DNA from: Ceraceosorus guamensis
Taxonomy: Eukaryota; Basidiomycota; Exobasidiomycetes; Ceraceosorales; Ceraceosoraceae
Length of the DNA stretch: 64,000 nt
Direction: 5' to 3'
Assembly (NCBI RefSeq): GCF_003144195.1
Contig: NW_020290018.1
Location: 140,916-204,915, forward strand
Positions 58,659 to 64,000 of the stretch are shown here, one piece after another. The notes below the pieces were generated by a model that searched no databases, was not told the DNA's origin, and saw only the letters and a program-made list of their open reading frames with translations. The first letter of the stretch is position 1. Every line of letters starts with the position of its first letter. The translations under genes were made by a program, and so were the position numbers.

Positions 58659-61600
58659 GGTGGGTGCGGGAGGGAGCTCAAAGACTCGCACTAGACTGTT
58701 TCCTCCAGCGAATGACAAGCCGAGGAGGCTTCGTCGCGTGTGTGAGACCGCGGAAAGTGTATGTTCATGAATCTCCTGGGAGATGATGGAAGGCTGAGGT
58801 CAAATGGTGAGTCTAGATGGCTGGCTGGCTGGCAAGCTGGCGAAGCTCTGTTTGCGGATGCCGATGGGTGCGTTTGCTGCTGTGGAGCGGTCACGAGAGC
58901 ACGGCTGCGCGCCTTCCCCGCACCCGATCGCGATCGACCGCCTTCCTGGGGCACGCGAGCAGACACAACCGCGGGACTTGCGATGCGTCGCTTTTCGTTC
59001 GCTGAAAGGCCTGCTGGCGACGTGGGTCACGTGATCCGCTCGACACAAGACTTTTTGAGTTTCTCCGGAACGTCCAGTCGAGTCTTGAGTCAGAGTGAAG
59101 GTAACTCCTGAATCACACTTTAGCTCATCTTGGTTGGCCCATGAGACCTTGATGTCTCATCTGGTGCCAGCGAACGCGAGGGAAGGTGCAGCAGAAACGC
59201 TCGCAACCATTTCTTTCAAAAAGCGACGCCAAACTTTGAGCGATGAATTTTAGGAATGCAAGCAACGGCAAGTTCAATGAGCGCACTTTGAAGCCTTCAC
59301 GCAATGCTTCTTCTGACGCTAGTGATGGCAATCAGCATGATGATGAAAGACGATTGAGACTTTTGAACGCATCCCCTTGGGACAACGTGCGACCATGATT
59401 CAGCCGGAGACACAATTTTGCCATGTGCCCCATCATTGTCGTCAGAAATCTGAGCGCAGCCTTGCCCACCATCCATCACCCACGGTACGATCCGCTTCTC
59501 GACTGATGACTTTTGATTCCGATTCAGCCTGGAAAGCGCGCTTCTCGACCCAAGCGCACCATGCTGCACCCCACGCGGTTGGCAAGAGGCGCCAAGAGCA
59601 CATCCGACGTGCACTTGGAGAACCCCCGCTTTTTCCTGTTTGGGGGGAAAGACTTGGCATGGCGCAGTCACACGTCCAGCCAAAGGGGATATAGGGCTTC
59701 TAGTATTACTGTCACGCACTGACTGCTGAACATGCAGCTCGGTGTGTAGGCCGTCGCGCGCAAGCAAGCAACCAAATCTGCCCACGCTTCCGTCGTTAAG
59801 AGCAAGTCAAAGCATGAATTTTGAATGTCCTGTAGGTCGTTGTTGCGTGTATCGCCCTGACACATCATCGTCGAACAATTTGATTTGTGATCCGAATTCC
59901 TGCACAGCTAAATCCTCGACTCTTGACTCAACCTGTAGCTGCGACTGGTTTCTCTTCCGCTGCGACATCACGGCTACTGTACGGTACTGTACGCCCAGGT
60001 GCGTGCGCTAGCGCAGGTAGAAGGCTGTGTTCTAGCCGCACGACAACGCAACGGTGAACGGGTCATGAGCGCGTCCACGTCGTGCTGACCATCGAATCCA
60101 TGCAACACACTCGCCGTCTTCTATGCTGTTGAAATGAGACGCGAGTCGTGTGTGTGAACGTGGGACATGTGGAACATCCAGAGAGGTCTACAGCGTACAT
60201 ACCCTCCCTCCCTCGATGCCGACGAGGCGATGAGGAAGGTGCACGCGGATGCACTGGACGCTCGGACGCTTGCGCCCGCAAGAACACAACAACGACCAGC
60301 GGCGATGATGTGTTTGTTGATTGCCATCATGAACGAGTGACCGACCGCTCAACGACGGTCTATCATCGCACCAACTCAAAACTCTGCCCGTTCAGCAGGG
60401 GATATGTGTGTGGGGGGGGGGGGATAGCGTCAACCGCCAGCCAGCCAGCCTAGCGCGGGGGACACCTGGGCAACGTTTTCTCTTGGCTGTTCTTGCACTG
60501 AGCACGTGCCGCAAATCGATGCACGGCGTGTGCTGGCTGCATATAGGGAAGGATGTGGAGTCGCACGTCAGTGTAGCCTTCGAGGCTTCTGCAGCGCAAG
60601 TCGTGAGTGCCGCGGCATGATGCGCTCGCTCCCTTTTGCTCGCCATTTGCCTTGTGGGCTTTTGCACCGCCGCACGCCTGGTCGAGGCAGGTGCGCGCGG
60701 AGCAAGCGGCTCGATGATGCACGGCACAGGACAGCACAAGTCCAATATCAGCCGCCTCCACCTACAGTGAGCAGTGAGTCAAACATAGCACCTTAGCTGC
60801 GTTGTTCAACTTCTTCAGCGCGCAGGCATCGTGTTCTGATGGTCTTCGCGGCTGCGCTTGAGCGCGGGACTCATCCGCCACGATTGAGACTTGCCTTGCA
60901 CCAATCATCTGAATGATCAAGATGCTCACAAACACACAACCATATCGTTGCTCTTCAGGTCTACAATTCAATTGCAATTCGCCCGTCACCGCTTAGTGGC
61001 AATCACGTGAACGTTATGAGATGGATCTCTTCTCATCTCGATCAGCATTTGATTGTCAACTCACCATTAGCTCGCTTCGAAGGCGCAAGCGGAACGTCAA
61101 TTGAATGCGGAGTCCCAAATCGGCAAAGAAGTGCGCGTGCAGCTGCTTTTACTCGCGCAAACATGCCTGCCTGCCTGCCTGCCTGCCTGCAAACATCATG
61201 CTGCCAGCTTGCTGCTCGATTCGTCATTCGTGATTGTCGGCACCATGGCTCGATGCAGCAAGTCGGGGTCGGGTCCATTCAGCCGGACCCCTGAAGGACG
61301 TCCGTCCAGTGACAAGAGCAAGCACACTCGCGAGTAGCACGCAGGCGATGGGCATGGAGCTCGGAGAAATTGATTGCTCGCTCGCTTGAATGTCGAGACA
61401 GCTACACCGGTACATACAGCCAGCCAGCCCGGCCTTCGGGACCCTTTGCCTGCTGCCTAGCTGCTTGCGTACTGTACTGCTGCTCGCTCGATCGCGCGAT
61501 CAACTCCGACAAGCCGATGCCATGCTTGGAAGACGTGCGCCCGCAGTAGCTCTTGCTTCCCCATCGTGCCGTGTGTGTGCGTGCAGTCACCGTGAAGCGC

Positions 61601-62069
61601 GCACAGGCACAGCCTTGCTTCCTCTCGTGCATTGGCAGAACAGGTCCCTCATGGGGTCCACACTTGACGAGCACGGCTGGCCTGGCCGCGCTCGATGCGG
61701 CCTCGAGTGGAGAGGCAGCTGCATCGTCGCGCCAATGCGAATGATCGGCAACGCTTCAGCTGCGAAAGCTGGGACCTAGTGCGTGCATGCATGCACGGCA
61801 CAGCTTGCGTATGGTGTCAGCGCGCAGTGGCGATGTAGAGAGCTGACTGTGAATGGCTTCTACAGGGATCAAACGCAGACGATGATGGCGATCGCGAGCT
61901 CCAGCTGTGCCTCAGCTAATAATTCGAGAAAGTCAATTCCAAGTCATTATTCTCCTCACTCGCATCCATCTCTTACACCACACACTTCATCCCCATCTCG
62001 CATTCGCACGGTTCCCTGTCTGCCTGCGATACCTGCTTCGTCCCATCCTATCAAATCTCTTCTCACACA
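58659..62069. other. Long gene-free divergent region, INP54-like / protease
   Basis: About 3.4 kb between divergent genes. Several ORFs of 100-160 codons lack motifs, splice logic or signal peptides. A 12-base G-run lies at 60412-60423 and a GCCT microsatellite at 61165-61190. The last 150 bases are C/T-rich and likely the protease promoter and leader. I see no tRNA or mobile element. Confidence 0.5.
61165..61190. repeat. GCCT microsatellite
   Basis: Six and a half GCCT units in gene-free DNA. Confidence 0.85.
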
Positions 62070-63950
62070 ATGAAGGCAGTAGGCATCGCCACCGCCGCAG
62101 CGGCATTCGCTGCTGGTGTCTCATCCACGGCAGCATACGTCGTGCCGGGTGGAAGCTTCGAAGGGCAACCCCTGTTTGGCAAGCTGCCCAACAAGTCTTC
62201 TCAGGCACACGTCATCCGCGATGCTCCGGGCGGGAGCGTCAAGCTGCCCCTGTACACGCACAACAAGCGCGACAGGAACAATGTGGAAGAGACGAAGAAG
62301 TTTGCCATTGCTCAGGGCGAGCTTGTTCGCAAGAAGTGGGCCAAGTACACTGCTGAGGAGCAAGAAGAACGCGAAAAGCTGGGCAAGAGACAGACCATCG
62401 GTTTGACCGGCTACAGCGCTGATGTGTGAGTGTCCGGCGCGCAACGGTTGCCGCTTGGCCCATTGCCACTCGTCACTCACGCCGTCCGGTTTGCGCCACT
62501 CCGTACCTATTCTAGCTCCTACTATGCTCAAGTTTCCATCGGCACGCCTCCCCAAAACTTCGTGACGATTTTGGATACCGGGTCGGCGGACTTTTGGGTT
62601 GCAGACTCGGAGTGCACTAACCAGCAATGTCAAGGATCCGCGCTCTTCAATACCGCAGCCAGCAGCACTTATCGTGGCAGCGACACAGCCTTTCAGATTC
62701 AGTACGGCATCGGCGCCGTGCGCGGCACGCTGGCTGCAGACACGGTCTCGCTGGCCGGCTACGTCGTTCAAGACCAAACATTTGCTATCATTGATCAGCT
62801 TGCTGAGGGTACCCTCAACGCTCCAGCTTCGGCTTTGATGGGCATGGGCTTCGAGACCTTGGCTTCGAGCGCAGCCACACCATTTTGGGAGGTTTTGGCA
62901 CAATCCAACAAGCTCAGTCAGCCTTTGTTCACTTTCCAGCTGCGTCGCAACAACAACAACCCGACTGTGATTAGTGGCACCACTCTTGCAAGCCAGTTGC
63001 AGCCTGGTGGCGTCTTTACATTGGGCGAGCTTGACAGCAACCAATACACTGGCGACATTACATACACTTCCCTCACCTCTCCAGCTTACTGGACCATCCC
63101 CATCGATTCGTTCAACGTGAACGGTCAGACGACCTCGGTCTCCAGCGGCTCCAACACCGCTGCCATCGACACCGGAACAACTCTGATTGCTGGACCCGTC
63201 TCCGCCATTCGTGCTCTTTACAACCAAATTCCCAACTCGCAGGCCGTGCAGATGGATGGTGGTGGCGACTCGTTGTACTGGGTGTACCCATGCAACACCG
63301 ATGTCAGCGCTGCTCTGACCTTTGGCGGCAAAACGTGGAACATCAATCCGCTCGACTTCAACTATGGCCTGTACGGCAACCGTGAGTAGCAGGGGGTGTG
63401 AACGGCTGGGATTGCGTTCATTGACGCTTTGCTCCCTCTCCTCTGCGCCACAGGTGGATCTACGCAATACTGCCTCGGAGCCTTCTTTGCCACAGACCTC
63501 GGTGGACAAGGTCCTCAATGGATTGTCGGCGATGCTTTCCTGAAGAACGTCTTTTCCGTCTTTGAGTCCAACCCAGCACGCGTCGGTTTTGCAGCGCTGC
63601 GAGGTGACAATGCCCAGGCTGTCGCCACGACATCCGGAGCAATCCAGTCCGCGGGCGCGGCCGCCGCTACCGTTCCTCGAGCTTCGGCCACGTCGAGCGC
63701 AACGGGTGCGCCTGCAGGAGATCTACCCACCCAGACCAACTCCATCACTGGCATCGTTGGCGGCTCCGGTCTGCCCACGCCTGTTGCCGGCTCCGCTTCC
63801 CCAACCGGCTCGGCCAGCTTGATCTCTGGCAGCAACGTGTCCAGCGGCGGAGGCAGCGGAAACGGTGCCGGCTCACGCACTGCCACCAGTGCGACCCTCG
63901 GCGCTCTGGTCATTGGCGCCGTGGCCGGAATGGCAATGGTCCTGGCTTAG
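62070..63950 (+). CDS. GPI-anchored aspartic protease (pepsin family A1)
   Basis: Exons 62070-62425, 62516-63381 and 63454-63950 give 572 residues. A signal peptide (MKAVGIATAAAAFAAGVSS) is followed by a propeptide of about 95 residues ending in LGKRQT, a likely Kex2 site. The catalytic domain has SIGTPPQNF, ILDTGSADFWV (first Asp about residue 139), the flap region with AFQIQYGIGAVRGTL, and AAIDTGTTLIAGP (second Asp). It continues through GNRGSTQYCLGAFFA to WIVGDAFLKNVFSVFE, the normal end of the fold. About 110 residues of Ser/Thr/Gly/Ala follow, then a hydrophobic tail (LGALVIGAVAGMAMVLA), the pattern of a GPI-anchor signal. The enzyme should sit at the cell surface like yapsins. A long minus-strand ORF across it is a shadow of this GC-rich coding sequence. 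Confidence 0.93.
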
Positions 63951-64000
63951 TGTGGGCGTTTGACGGAAACCCCGCACGTCCGCGTGACCTTTTGCGATCT

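Noticed and set aside
62121-63518. 465-codon minus-strand ORF
   Set aside because: It lies antisense to the aspartic protease, runs through its introns, and has no motif; it is a by-product of GC-rich coding sequence.

Overview
The window looks like nuclear DNA of a basidiomycete fungus, most likely a smut-lineage relative (Ustilaginomycotina); the lineage is an inference. Genes carry many short GT-AG introns of about 50-120 bases. Coding sequence is GC-rich. The families present (Set2, CLA4/PAK kinase, JEN carboxylate permease, RNase T1/U1-type ribonuclease, GPI aspartic protease, Gep4, Inp54) are fungal. I saw no tRNA, rRNA, CRISPR array or intact mobile element.

Layout, left to right. 1-8261: the 3' part of a CMR1-type WD40 protein (+), a Gep4-type phosphatidylglycerophosphatase with a very long C-terminal extension (+), a 52-base poly-G tract, and the H3K36 methyltransferase SET2 (-), convergent with GEP4. 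9085-13118: an NRPS-like adenylation/carrier/reductase enzyme (-). 13119-17079: 4 kb without a gene, full of a dispersed TCGTGA/TCTTGAATC-type motif. 17080-28334: a CRIB-containing PAK-like kinase with altered catalytic motifs (+) and a Cid1-like terminal nucleotidyltransferase (+). 28510-37082: flavin amine oxidase (-), a 648-residue secreted protein whose introns are all phase 1 (-), and formyltetrahydrofolate deformylase with a mitochondrial-type presequence (-). 37083-42314: sparse DNA with one candidate small secreted protein (+). 42315-49506: a JEN1-type carboxylate transporter built with two micro-exons (+), a Set5-like SET protein (+), and an amino-acid transporter (-). 51071-58658: phosphatidylserine decarboxylase (-), a coiled-coil protein of possible kinetochore type (+), a secreted guanyl-specific ribonuclease (+), and a tail-anchored Inp54-like inositol 5-phosphatase (-). 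58659-62069: gene-free. 62070-63950: a GPI-anchored aspartic protease (+).

There is no gene cluster here: this is an ordinary mixed chromosomal segment. Loose themes are chromatin (CMR1, SET2, SET5-like), phospholipid metabolism (GEP4, PSD, INP54-like), and secreted or surface proteins (RNase, protease, two novel secreted candidates). The most unusual sequence-level signal is splicing: exons of 7, 9, 12 and 14 nt are needed to rebuild conserved protein motifs in three different genes. Exon borders below were worked out by hand from GT/AG sites, reading-phase agreement and family motifs, without transcript data.
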